64,000 nucleotides of DNA from Dastarcus helophoroides (GCA_028583605.1 CM053335.1:19050068-19114067), one strand, 5' to 3'; counted from the first letter of the stretch, positions 11,416 through 22,210 are shown. Program-made: numbers and translations. Notes: a model not told the origin generated them from the sequence alone.

Positions 11416-12205
11416 AGAAAGACAGAAAGGCAGAAAGACAGAAAGACAGAAAGACAGAAAGGCAGAAAGACAGAAAGACAGAAAGACAGAAAGACAGAAA
11501 GACAGAAAGACAGAAAGACAGAAAGACAGAAAGTCAGAAAGCCAGAAAGTCAGAAAGACAGAAAGACAGAAAGACAGAAAGACAGAAAGACAGAAAGACA
11601 GAAAGACAGAAAGACAGAAAGACAGAAAGACAGAAAGACAGAAAGACAGAAAGACAGAAAGACAGAAAGACAGAAAGACAGAAAGACAGAAAGACAGAAA
11701 GACAGAAAGACAGAAAGACAGAAAGACAGAAAGACAGAAAGACAGAAAGACAGAAAGACAGAAAGACAGAAAGACAGAAAGACAGAAAGACAGAAAGACA
11801 GAAAGACAGAAAGACAGAAAGACAGAAAGACAGAAAGACAGAAAGACAGAAAGACAGAAAGACAGAAAGACAGAAAGACAGAAAGACAGAAAGACAGAAA
11901 GACAGAAAGACAGAAAGACAGAAAGACAGAAAGACAGAAAGACAGAAAGACAGAAAGACAGAAAGACAGAAAGACAGAAAGACAGAAAGACAGAAAGACA
12001 GAAAGACAGAAAGACAGAAACACAGAAACACAGAAGACAGAAAGACAGAAAGACAAAAAGACAGAAACACAGAAAGACAGAAAGACAGAAAGACAGAAAG
12101 ACAGAAAGACAGAAAGACAGAAAGACAGAAAGACAGAAAGACAAAAAGACAGAAAGACAGAAAGACAGAAAGACAGAAAGACAGAAACAGAGAAAGACAG
12201 ATAGT
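11405..12205. repeat. 8-bp tandem array of CAGAAAGA, about 100 units
   Basis: Nearly perfect CAGAAAGA units for about 800 bp, with a few variants near 11460, 11530 and 12020-12070. The + strand is purine-rich. It ends in the fold-back at 12183-12237. Confidence 0.97.
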
Positions 12206-12237
12206 CAGCCTCTGACTATCTGTCTTTCTCTGTTTCT
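12183..12237. repeat. Perfect 26-bp inverted repeat at the end of the 8-bp array
   Basis: 12183-12208 is the exact reverse complement of 12212-12237, with a 3-base loop (CCT). The array switches from purine-rich to pyrimidine-rich on the + strand at this point (CTTTCTTTCTGTCTCTG follows). Confidence 0.95.
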
Positions 12238-12239
12238 TT

Positions 12240-13246
12240 CTTTCTGTCTCTGTTTTATGCCTTATAAAAATATTGTTTTTCATCCTGAGTTCGGCAAGTC
12301 CAATGATGCAAGGAAAGTATGATCTCAGCATTATTTAATGCTTTGACCTCAGTTAATTTATTACTTCACGATTATCACTTTCTGTATCGCGTTTGGCGGA
12401 AAATTTAAATGTAAGACTTCGATTAAACAAATGTTGCTTCGAAGCGCGGGAGCATCGTTTGGGAACTCTTCCCGTCTATCCGCAGGTGAAAGTCTAATGA
12501 AGCCGTTAAATTTAATAGTATTCTTATCATTATTATTCTAAAAGAGGAAATAACACCCTCATTTAATTGTACTTTCCTCATGAATTACCAGACAGACGAT
12601 CATTTTAATAACTTAATCACAGCATCTAAGATGCTGCCGCAATATCATTATTTAGAAATGTAGGAAGTGCTCCGCGATAGTTAAACCTTTAAATAAAGCA
12701 TCGGTCGTTGGGTTTTTCGATCGAATTCGACGTTTGTTCGAATTTTTTGAGCGTGTAATTAATTCCGTTGAAATTAAACGCGATGTGAAGCGAATTACGC
12801 GCTTACGTTTCGATTAGGCGCAACCCGAGCTGAAAAAATCGCGGCGCCGATTTAGAGTTTAGGTAGAAAGACTTACCGGACGATCCATTCGCATCCGGTA
12901 TTGTTGCACTCGAGGGAAGAACTAGAATTTCAATTTTCAAGGAATCTTCCTCGTGACTTCTTCGTGACGAGTAAATGTGAAGCAAAAGAGAAGGGAGCAG
13001 CAGCACGAGCACGGAGGAGCCTCATTTGTGCAATTTTATGCATTATCATGCGAGAAATAATATTCAGCGCGAAAAGGTTAGACGAGAGATCGCACTGTCG
13101 GGGCGCATAGCAATAAATTAGATCGTAAATATACCCTTTTGCCAATTTTAGTTTAATTTGACTTCATGAGCACAAATTTCATTAACATTAAAATTAGTAC
13201 TTAGAGACAGTTTTTTGGGTTTCGTGAATCTTATTCTTGTTTTTTT
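12240..13246. other. Mostly unique sequence with one candidate first exon
   Basis: Non-repetitive, of moderate GC, with several TCGATT and GCGATT motifs. The only coding-like signal is on the minus strand at 12877-13012, listed separately. Nothing else is claimed. Confidence 0.35.
12877..13012 (-). CDS. Candidate first coding exon of a secreted protein (unconfirmed)
   Basis: On the minus strand an ATG at 13012 opens MLVLLLPSLLLHIYSS, a signal-peptide-like start. The frame stays open to a consensus donor GTAAGT just after 12877, leaving phase 1. The remainder (SRRSHEEDSLK, then PSSATIPDANGSSG) is hydrophilic. I found no matching downstream exon and no homology I recognise. The region is unusually GC-rich for the window. 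It could equally be a 5' UTR exon or a chance frame. I do not recognise the gene. Confidence 0.25.
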
Positions 13247-13990
13247 TAAGTGAAAACTTCTTTACTTGCGTTGAGCGATTTTGAATAGGGTTGTGGTTTC
13301 GCGTGACCACTACGTGACACCATCACGCGTTACCAATATGCTCTACTGTTGAAAGAATATTCTCTGTAAACATTAGAGCATATTGTAACGCAATGTAAAT
13401 AGATGAAATAGGATTTAGAATAGAATTGTAGAATTTAGTAAATAAAAAAAGTTTCTAGAAGGATCTGATAAGGGGAAAGCGGCCGCGATAACGAAATAAA
13501 TGGCAGATAAGCGTTCCAGAAATTTCAGCAAACGATAAGCCTTATCTGCCGAAAAGTTCTAGAAGCCGAGGGCCAAAACTATAGAAGGCGGTCAGCTTTC
13601 TCTCGAGTCAGTCAGTTCGAAGTCAGTGTAGTTAGTGGGTCAGCAATTAGTAAATAAGTAGTGAGTTACTATTCAGTTGAAGTGTGCCGAGTTAATTTGG
13701 TAATAAAGTGGTATAATCCATCGCGTGTAATCAATCGAACCGATAAGCCCGTAACAATATTATAGTGTATTTCGTTATCAATAAATATTAGATTCGTTTT
13801 CACACAATGCAAGAAACCAAACCACAAATAGAAAGAGGTATATCAGTTTAACAGAATTTATTTTCAAATATTTCCAATATTCTGACTTGTTTACTAGTGT
13901 GGGTTGGAACTACACTAGCTTCCTAGTTTTCACTTCTATCGTTAGTCTCCAAGACTGCCTATTTTTTCAAAAGTAGACACTTTTAGTTAT
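13247..13990 (+). repeat. Dispersed repeat family R, near-full copy split by a solo LTR
   Basis: Outside the LTR at 13384-13756, this copy reads continuously with the reverse complement of 22815-23080. It carries ACTTCTTTAC, TTTCGCGTGACC, TGTAAACATTAGAG, GTGTATTTCGTTATC and AGATTCGTTTTCACAC, then CTGACTTGTTTACTAGTGTG. It is probably an old DNA element, but no coding region or clear ends were seen. Confidence 0.75.
13384..13756 (+). mobile_element. Solo-LTR-like element, 373 bp, ATAT target duplication
   Basis: Starts TGTAACGCAATG and ends GATAAGCCCGTAACA, with TG...CA termini. It is flanked by ATAT (13380-13383 and 13757-13760). Internal landmarks are AAAGCGGCCGCGATAAC, CTTATCTGCCGAAAAGTTC and an AATAAAG near the 3' end. 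The uninterrupted site exists at about 22970 on the other strand, so insertion is demonstrated within this window. The 4-bp duplication fits an LTR retrotransposon (some Ty3/gypsy elements prefer ATAT), but no internal coding part is present. Confidence 0.85.
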
Positions 13991-14315
13991 TTAAATAATA
14001 ATTTAAATATCCTACAAATTGGGCTTGGTAAGCTAAAATATTTTTTTTCACAAAAATAAATGTTGCTGTAAACAGAGGGTTGCCATTGGGCATCTAGACA
14101 AAGAGAGCAATTGGATCAGGTATTTTAGCGTACATTAACCTTTGCGAATGATAAAAAGCGAACCTTCAGCTAAGAACATAAACATCAGAAGTAATTATGT
14201 CGCGGTAATCGAAGCGAGTTGACTATAAAATGAAGCAAGAAGCGCTAAAATTGAAACGCTCGCATTCGCCCAGCGGCTCTTTTCAGCGGCATCGCGCTGA
14301 TGGAAATCTTTCATA

Positions 14316-14598
14316 ATTCATGAGAGAAGGACGCCGAACTTCATACGAATTTGCATCTTTTTAAAATATTCTACGCTCTATTTGTTAATTGGAAGAACGT
14401 TCGAGGAAAGATGACATTTAGCAATTTGCTTATTATACCTTCACCGCATTATACTTGCAAATACTTCGTTTCTGATCGAATTTGAAAAACCAGGAATAGG
14501 ATAATTTTTAAAAGGCTTTCGAATCCGCTGGACATTTCCGTGATGCGAATTGGAATCGTGCAGAAATTTCACAAATAATTGACTTCTCTACGATTTGA
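14316..14598. repeat. Source-like copy of a 280-bp duplicated segment
   Basis: Nearly identical to 16252-16533 (about one difference per 20 bases). Landmarks are ATTCATGAGAGAAGGACGCC, GGAAGAACGTTCGAGGAAAG and GACTTCTCTACGATTTG. Here it sits in unique sequence without the flanking 50-bp repeats. Confidence 0.9.
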
Positions 14599-14599
14599 G

Positions 14600-15568
14600 G
14601 TTATCGGTTGCGGCGCTCCGGCTTGAAAATATTTATTTATAGCGCCGGCGTATGGTAATGGGGGCTCTTGTACGTTTCATAATTAAGCAACATGATTTTA
14701 AATGTTACTTGAAGTGAGCCAACCGATGCAGCATTATATTTTAGTCACGAAAGAAAATTTCTTGAAAGCTGTCGTCTATCGGCGCGAATTGTTTCACAAG
14801 GAGCTAATTGATTGCAATAAAATGAACCGAGATGCACGAACGCCAGCTCAACGTATGTTATAATTAGCAAAATGCATAATGAGATTGCAAAATTTATTTT
14901 ATATCTGGAGCGAACGTCTGGGAAGTTAACTCTATTACAACATACGAGCTGTACCTTATGGTAAACTTGTTTACTAAGATCGATTCCTTCTGTACAAGCA
15001 ATTTTTCTCAAGTCAATTAAATTGTGATTAACGTAAAATTTTTCAGTGGTACACGATAACAGTGGTACACGATGACAAAGGCAGATGTAAATTTACAAAC
15101 TTTTGTATTAATTTTAATTTATTCAGCCAATAATTTTCGGTATTTTGGTTGGTGTTGACTTTATCTTAAAATTTATTCGATTCCTCGTTTTCGCGCCGTG
15201 AATGTAAAATTACCGGTCATTTTTCTCGCGAAACTATGCGATGCGGTATGCAGATCCGCGTGTAAGCCCAAGCCGTAAGAATTCTATATTTAATCACTTA
15301 TGGTCATTGAAAAAACCATCTCAAGTATGTTGTTATTACGCTTCAGCTGTAACGAGATAAGTTAAAAGGCGAGAGATAGATCGCCTTCATTTGTATAAGT
15401 CTCGGGTTAAGATTTAAAGCCAGTTTTAGCACTTTTGGGCATCAAACCACTTGCAACGTAGCATCTAATAAAATACTGTATATTTCTGTTTAGATTGCTT
15501 GTGATGATAAAAAAACGGAAGTGAAGCTAGCGAGTGTGATCAATTAATCCTATGAAATGACTACCTCT
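14600..15568. other. Unique spacer, no gene recognised
   Basis: Mostly non-repetitive. Open frames are short and have no recognisable domain. Nothing else seen. Confidence 0.3.
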
Positions 15569-15704
15569 TTTTTTGATGGAACGGACTGGTCCTTGGTTAT
15601 CTTCAAAAATTGAAATACAAATCTTGTCCCCTGAAACCTAGAAAGATTAAAAAACACAACAAAGGTTGATCTAACGTGTTTCGACAGCCAAGCTGTCATC
15701 TTCT
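15569..15704. mobile_element. Palindromic short element, one arm
   Basis: Outer end GATGGAACGGACTGGTCC through CTTGTCCCCTGAAACC to CAGCCAAGCTGTCATCTTC, the element's centre. The second arm is absent. No clean target duplication was found. Confidence 0.8.
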
Positions 15705-16005
15705 CTTTAGTAAAATTTCGACAAATCAACGTTTACTACCTTTTCCTATCCTAAGATGCTAATTTGAGAAAAATAACATAATTGAGACGATGATGGAATG
15801 TTTCGCTTTTGCATTATTTCATTTAGATGAATATTTTCAGAGTTAGCACTAGTTCACGCAACACAATTGCGGTTGGAATCGAACACTTTAGCGCAATCCG
15901 AGGCGATCCGAGGCGATCGGAGGCCATCTCATAAACTGTGTTAGTTATCGACTTTTTACGAATTGCAAATGAATGCTTTTTACCTGAGACATTATCATCA
16001 CAGTT

Positions 16006-16172
16006 TTTGGTGGAACGGACTGGTCCTTGGTTATCTTTAAAAATTGAAATACAAATCTTGTCTCCTGAAATCTGAAGATGATAGCTTGGTGGTCAAAATG
16101 CGTTAGAGTAATCTTTGTGGTGTTTTTTGAATCTGTCTTGGTTTCAGGGGACAAGATTTGTATTTCAATTAC
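16006..16172. mobile_element. Palindromic short element with 10-bp target duplication
   Basis: Starts TTTGGTGGAACGGACTGG and ends in the other arm at GATTTGTATTTCAATT. It is flanked by perfect CATCACAGTT (15996-16005 and 16173-16182). Confidence 0.85.
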
Positions 16173-16200
16173 CATCACAGTTATCAGAGCCCTAAATATT

Positions 16201-16581
16201 TGGATTGATTGTAGAAAAAATGTGTATAGGTCTGAAAATAGACAATTTTTAATTCATGAGAGAAGGACGCCGAACTTCACACGAATTTGCATCTTTTTAA
16301 AATATTTCACGCTCTATTTGTTAATTGGAAGAACGTTCGAGGAAAGATGACATTTAGCAATTTGCTTATTATACCTTCACCGAATTATACTTGCAAATAC
16401 TTCGTTTGTGATCGAATTTGAAAAACCAGGAACAGGCTAATTTCTAAAAGGCTTTCGAATCCGTTGGACATTTCCGTGATGAGAATTGGAATCGTGCAGA
16501 AATTTCACAAATAATTGACTTCTCTACGATTTGGATTGATTGTAGAAAAAAGTGTGTATATGTCTGAAAATAGACAATTTT
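16201..16581. repeat. 280-bp duplicate inserted between 50-bp direct repeats
   Basis: 16252-16533 copies 14316-14598. It lies between two nearly identical 50-bp stretches, 16201-16250 and 16532-16581, each starting TGGATTGATTGTAGAAAAAA and ending AAAATAGACAATTTTT. Confidence 0.9.
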
Positions 16582-18660
16582 TTTATTTTTCAATTATAAC
16601 ACCAGAAAATTTGGATAACATTTCAAATGTTATCCATAAAAAATTATTTAATTAAAAATTATTTAATTTGTTCTATTCACTGTTTAGTGTTGACTGTTCA
16701 CTGAACCCTAATTGTGTGAGCCCTACTTGTTCTTGACTGCATTTTTTTTCAATTAGACTACAAATGAAGACAATGATGGGCATAAAATTCAGCACCATTT
16801 GGCTTATTTAACCAATTTTCTATCTCCACTAACAACGAAGATACCAACGTCCAGTGAGGCTCACTGTATAATTTTTTTTCAAAGCAATGTTTAAATTGAC
16901 TCGAATAACAATCTACATATCAGGAAACCCCCTAAAGCTCAAATTATGATATATAATGCTCCTTGTTCGGTCGCTTTCTCCAATTGTATCTGCCAGAAAC
17001 ACATAAATTATCAATTTCCATATAAAGCCGACGTTAAAATCGTCGATCATGTTAACAATTGCTGGCGAATTCGTCGGATTACATCGTTTACGCAACACGG
17101 GCGTTTTGAGCGGCGACGAATCGGAGCGAATTCGCTTCGAAACTGCCAATTTGTAACGTAATTAATTTTTTTCCTTTTACGGCGAACGCCGTTACGGTAA
17201 ATCTCCATCGATTCGATGGTGATAATACAGCAACGAGGTATAATTGGAACGATTAAAGAGAAGAAAGTTGGAATGCGGAGTAATAACTGGTGAAATATAG
17301 CGTCCACTACTTGTGTGGTGTTTGTTTTTGCGGTTCTGTTGGTCTTAATTGTGTTACGCAATTTTTTCGATCAAGTTCATTAGAAGTCGTCGTACGAGGT
17401 TCGATCGATTACTGCGTTGGCATTTGGACTATTTTGTTCACCTAAAAGGAAGACATTTCGACTTACATTTGTAGATTCAAGCAAGGTTTGATGTCTTTTC
17501 TAGAATATGTTGAGCTTAAAATTCAAATTTCAATAAAGAAATTGAAAAATATTTTGCTAAATTTCGAATTTTGCCTCAAAATTACTTTTTGCAATTAAAC
17601 CGAAAATGTTAACTTGTGAACTTAGGTACTACAATTATTTAGTATTTTTTTAAATTTATATATATTTTTTGAAAGCCTCCAATTTATTACAGATCACAGT
17701 TTAACATATTTTAGTTTTAAATTGAAAAGTTAGATTGAAACCTCGGTTTTATTCTATAAAAGGACTTCGTCAAAGTTTCGAGTTTATGCTTGAAATGTGA
17801 AAATTCGTAGAATATTTGACAATTCCAATATATTTCAAGTAATTTTTCATACATTTTGCCGAATTTTATTAGAGATTAAAATTTCTCTTCCAACATTTTG
17901 GTATTCAAATCAATTCAAATTTTTTTTTAAATGTGTACTATTCTGGACGTGAATGTTCAAAATTGGATCGAATTTCTTTAATTTTAGGTAAACTAATAGA
18001 GTAGCGATGTTTTTTATTTTGTAATAGGTATGCAAGTAGTGGTAGTACTAAGAGTCACTCGCCTTGACGCCTGTGAATGTTTTAGTACTTACTTGTCGGG
18101 GCATTTGTTAGCATTCGAGTTGGATATACCAAACTGACGAGATCTAACAAGATCGAAACCGGTATTTGGTTTCCAAATTTCGAATCTAATAAATGTTCAA
18201 ACCTATTGGTCTGTGCATTAGAACCCTAATAGGTATAATAAAAAATAATATTTTTTGCGCTGTAAGAATTTCAAAATAATGTTCCATGGAAATTTCAATT
18301 CAAGGTTTTTCTTTACAAGTTAAAAATTGTTTTTGTAGAAAAATGTTTACAAATAATAAAACGTTTGAGTAATTACTTTTTCATTTAATGAATTTGTGAT
18401 TAAATACATATGTACAAGTAAAGTGAATCATGTTTACAATTTACTCGTCATTGCTCGAATCGATCGAAGTTCGTAATCTGATGCTAACAGTTGAGCGTTA
18501 TTGTCGAAAGGAAAAATAAAATAAAACCTTGATTTACGCCATATAATTATCGATATAAAAAGTATGTACATATTTGGTATCATAACACTATGACACGCCA
18601 TCAATTAAGAGTCCATATGATGCCACAACATATAAACTAATCCACTCACTTCATTTTTAA
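16582..18660. other. Unique spacer, denser at 16900-17370, AT-rich after 17450
   Basis: No gene recognised. 16900-17370 is less AT-rich, with CpG-containing stretches and overlapping short open frames on both strands that show no domain. From 17450 the sequence decays to AT-rich spacer with AAATTTCGAA motifs. It could hold regulatory sequence for the gene at 18.7 kb. Confidence 0.3.
18655..18660 (-). terminator. Candidate poly(A) signal of the unrecognised secreted gene
   Basis: TTTAAT on the + strand is ATTAAA on the coding strand, about 40 bp past the stop at 18699. Confidence 0.3.
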
Positions 18661-18698
18661 TAGCATTGGCACAAAATCTAAGCTACAAGACTTATTCA

Positions 18699-19316
18699 CT
18701 ATTGTTGAATTTTATAATAGTACTTTTCGTCTTCCTGGCCATAAACCGAGTTCTCCTCCTGTTGCTGCCGTTCCTCTGGCCGAGGCGACGTATAATAGAT
18801 AATCTGAGGCACATAATACCTCACACCACCGGAATAAATGATCCCGATCTGCGGCACCTGCTTGTTCCGGTATACCTCCGGTTTGACATAACTCACTGAA
18901 GGTTTCAAGAACGTTTTATGATTTCGCGCGTCGATATCCTCGTATTCTTGCTTCTCGAAGACGTGCGGCCCCCTATACCCCAACCCCAAGCTCCTCGATT
19001 GAATTTTCTTGTAAATATTATACTTCTCCAGTGTAGGGGTGTACTTCTGATCGATCGGTGTGCCCAAAATCAAATTCGGCGACGGTTTAACCGAATAAAC
19101 TTTGACACGGTACTGTCTGGGTACCAGGGGTTTGTAAGTGCTCGGGTTCGGTAGGTCTTCGATCGGTTCGGAGACGGGGGCCGGGTTTTCCGGTAGGTTG
19201 GTGCGGCGCGTCGTGTTGGTCTGCTTCGGCGACCTCGGGACGATGGGACCTTGGTTCGTGCCGAAGGAAACCATGATGGGCTTCGCAGATGCCCATGTTA
19301 GATTAAGAATAACCAC
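18699..19316 (-). CDS. Unrecognised secreted basic protein, last exon (205 residues)
   Basis: A GT-AG acceptor (TTGTTACAG) precedes 19316. The exon reads VVILNLTWASAKPIMVSF onward, so its first 11 residues look like the end of a signal peptide cleaved after ASA. The mature part is rich in P, Y, K and Q. It has TYKPLVPRQYRVKVYSVKPS, an acidic/basic middle, PQIGIIYSGGVRYYVPQIIY, and a Q/E-rich end (EERQQQEENSVYGQEDEKYY). No cysteine cluster, transmembrane segment or known domain is visible. The first exon should end in phase 0 and encode a short start; I could not find it in 19.3-22.5 kb. The composition suggests an extracellular or cuticle-associated protein, but that is inference. The exon is probably real, because it is long, open and different in composition from the repeats around it. 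Confidence 0.75.
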   Translation of the reverse strand: MVILNLTWASAKPIMVSFGTNQGPIVPRSPKQTNTTRRTNLPENPAPVSEPIEDLPNPSTYKPLVPRQYRVKVYSVKPSPNLILGTPIDQKYTPTLEKYNIYKKIQSRSLGLGYRGPHVFEKQEYEDIDARNHKTFLKPSVSYVKPEVYRNKQVPQIGIIYSGGVRYYVPQIIYYTSPRPEERQQQEENSVYGQEDEKYYYKIQQ

Positions 19317-19362
19317 CTGTAACAATATTAAAAATTTACTATTTGAACTGTATTGATTTCGT

Positions 19363-19415
19363 TAATATTGTCGTACACACAATTTGTTAATATTGTCGTA
19401 CACACAATTTGTCAG
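19363..19415. repeat. 26-bp tandem duplication
   Basis: GTTAATATTGTCGTACACAC followed by AATTT occurs twice in direct succession. Confidence 0.9.
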
Positions 19416-19568
19416 TTTCTATCAATACAAGAGCACTTTGACGGCTTTCTAAGCTTTGCTGATGTAATGCTAGGATTGGTAGGCAAGCGCAATCGTTGTC
19501 GGTATTGTATGAAGAGATGCTCTTCTGTATTCTTTCTTTTTTTCAAAAAAATCAAATAACGTAACTAT

Positions 19569-19812
19569 TGAAATACAAATCTTGTCCCCTGAAAATAAAA
19601 AAGATTAAAAAACACAACAGAGGCTGCTCTAATGCGTTTTGATAGCACAGAAGAGAAGAGAAGAGAAGAGAAGAGAACAGAAGAGAAGAGAAGAGAAGAG
19701 AAGAGGAGAGAAGAGAAGAGAAGAGAAGAGAAGAGAAGAGAAGAGAAGAGAAGGGAAGAAAGGAGAAGAGAAGACAAGAGAAGAGAAGAGAAGAGTCATT
19801 CCGTTCCACCAA
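19569..19812. mobile_element. Palindromic short element containing a GAGAA microsatellite, 11-bp target duplication
   Basis: The left part reads TGAAATACAAATCTTGTCCC to CTAATGCGTTTTGATAGC. The right part is the outer end CCGTTCCACCAA. Between them (19650-19797) is a (GAGAA)n run. The whole is flanked by perfect AACGTAACTAT (19558-19568 and 19813-19823). Confidence 0.85.
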
Positions 19813-19823
19813 AACGTAACTAT

Positions 19824-20150
19824 GATTAAAATCTTAATTTATTAAATACTTGAATGAAATCTACTACTTTGCAAGAGAAAAATAAAAATATAGTGTAATT
19901 TGATTAAATGAGACCTGAATAAAGGAGAAATCTCTGCAGTGGTGTATCCTGTAATTTTTAGAAAAAGTCAATTTTATTAAAAAGAAAATCATTTCGTAAG
20001 GGAAGCTGAACTTTTCTGGTTTCCGCAGAGAGTATGCCACTGAGTTAAATATCTGGATAATAAATTAGAGAAAAAAAAATGATCCATTGGTATTCTTATT
20101 CTCCAGATTTTAATATAAAGAAAAAGAAATTTAATTTAACCAAATTTCAT
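19824..20150. other. AT-rich spacer, nothing recognised
   Basis: No gene or repeat recognised. Confidence 0.3.
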
Positions 20151-20153
20151 CAA

Positions 20154-20312
20154 TTTCATCAACACTATGTAGAAAAATAAATAAAAGAAGCAAAATGAAA
20201 AAATGCTTCGTTATCGATAATTAAGCACTGATACCTGTGCTTAATTATCGACAACGAAGCCTTTTTTCCATTTTTCTTCTTTTATTTATATCTCTACATA
20301 AAGTCGATGAAA
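20154..20312. repeat. 159-bp near-perfect hairpin (MITE-like)
   Basis: Left arm runs from TTTCATCAACAC through AATAAATAAAAGAAG and CTTCGTTATCGATAATTAAG to GCAC. The right arm is its reverse complement with a few mismatches. The loop is about 8 bases (TGATACCT). It is either a short fold-back transposon or a long hairpin precursor. Confidence 0.85.
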
Positions 20313-22210
20313 TTTTCGACTGATTATCTAATAAATATATGCTAACATAAAAGAGAAACTCTTCTTTTATAAACCATAAAAATTAAATTTGCAAATTAGG
20401 CAATTTATTATAGTCAGAGGATATAAATTTATATTTACTTATTTGGGTATTCAATAATTTCATTTTCACTTTTTCCTTTTAAAAAATTGAATATATAACT
20501 TCTGTTAATGCATCTGGGAAATGTCAACATCAGATTGGATTTGTAAGTATGTATTTATAAAAAAAATAATGTACAATAGCAATAAAATTAATCAAGTATT
20601 TCTAAATATGGTTTTTCTAAATATGTGTTTCGTATCAAGCAACCAAGCACTCTTCTTACGCATTGACGAACTTATAGAACTAAAATCCCGTGCTAGGAAT
20701 AATCGATTTATTTTGTTACTAAATAACATCACTATCAAGTACATCAAGCTGCAATAACCCCATGTTACGAATATTAAAATTTCAAAAACTAGCAAGAGAG
20801 AACAAAAAACGTTTACGTTGGAGTGTTCCAGTAAAAACTCAATTTTAATGAAACCGTCTCGAGTGAAACCACGATATAAATCGAACGTAATAAAATTAAT
20901 TTAAATAACATAATGGTTGCAATTATCCACATGGTTTCATTAGCTCCCATTGAAGACGCGATGAAAGTCGAGAAATTATGCAACGAAAAACACAATGTGA
21001 ATTGTATATTTCTTCAGAGGTGACCGCAGTTTTATAAATTAGCGCTAATAATGCAATAAACACGCTAATCATTCGTAAAAAAGATGTTATCAAAAAACAA
21101 ACTTCCCTCGAGCTTCCAGCAAAACTGAAAGTACTCGAGCACTTTGTACACCTCGGATAACGATCACACAATATCGAGGATTTATGAATGAATTCCTACT
21201 TTTAATTCCAAGCTGTTTTTCTTAGATAAGAAAAGCCTTTCTCTTACGTAAAACAGTCTACGATTATCGCAAAGACTACGACTGAGTAAATCTTTTGCTT
21301 GTCATAACCGTAACAAGAGATTGTAATTCGCAACATTCACTAAATTATCTAACGTAGATGTTTAGTTTACAGGAACTGCTTCCTCTTTCATTTTGTATCT
21401 CAAATACACACGTAATTACTAATTACACTACGTCAGAATAACAAACTGGATACAATCATTTTTCAGTAACGGTACTATTACATCTGAATGTTTACAACAT
21501 TTTTTTCCTTTTGTGTAGGCAAAAGAATGCGACCTTTAAAGAACGGGATTCGATTTTAAATCAGAAGATTATGCAAATTTATTTGCAAGAATGCAATAAA
21601 CGAAGAAATTACAAGATCATCGTTATTCTCAAAAAAAAAGGAAAATATTCCACACTCGTTTTCTACTACAACACGAAACCTTGCTCTAGATACATAACAA
21701 CAAATCTATTTATGTAAATTGTTTATTATGAACATAATGTGTAAATTAACGAATTAATGTGGTTTTAAGCTACCGAGTCTCTTCCAATTGTGCTTTAACA
21801 TTGACCTTCGCTAACTTCTGTGATTCGCCTTAGCGAAGCAGGATGGCATCATTAGTTTTAATTCATTCTGCAATTAACGGATCACCTTGAAGCCGGTTCT
21901 CGGTGAGAGATATGTGTCTAATTTTCATTTTAATTTGGCGTGAAGTTTGACAAGCAGACAAAAGATTCTCAAGATTAAACAGATGGCTGCAGCATTTAAT
22001 TAATTAAGATGAACCGATGAATGTTATCTTGAATGAAAGCGAAGGCTCCCACGGTTGATCTTCCGGGGCCAAGCCATGCGTCAGATAGACGATGGATGCC
22101 TTTGAGGGCTTCTTTAGATACAAAAACATTAGCAGCCAGTAGATCAATAATAGAAAAAATAGACGGAGGCTGCCGACCGAAGTGAAAACTTAAAATTAGA
22201 AAATATGCAA
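20313..22210. other. Unique spacer, no gene recognised
   Basis: Mostly non-repetitive AT-rich sequence. Open frames are short and lack domains. It could contain the missing first exon of the gene at 18.7 kb, but none was identified. Confidence 0.3.

Noticed and set aside
10198..12331. Very long open frames encoding KTERQKDR-type or SVFLSFCL-type repeats
   Set aside because: An 8-bp unit without stop codons reads the same octapeptide in all three frames of each strand. The frames follow from the array and are not genes.
19317..19325. ATG at 19323-19325 as the start of the secreted protein
   Set aside because: The three codons MLQ overlap a splice acceptor (GTTACAG). The family style is a split signal peptide, so this ATG is likely intronic, though not excluded.
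18666..19356. Several plus-strand frames opposite the secreted protein exon
   Set aside because: Short overlapping shadows with no splice or domain support.
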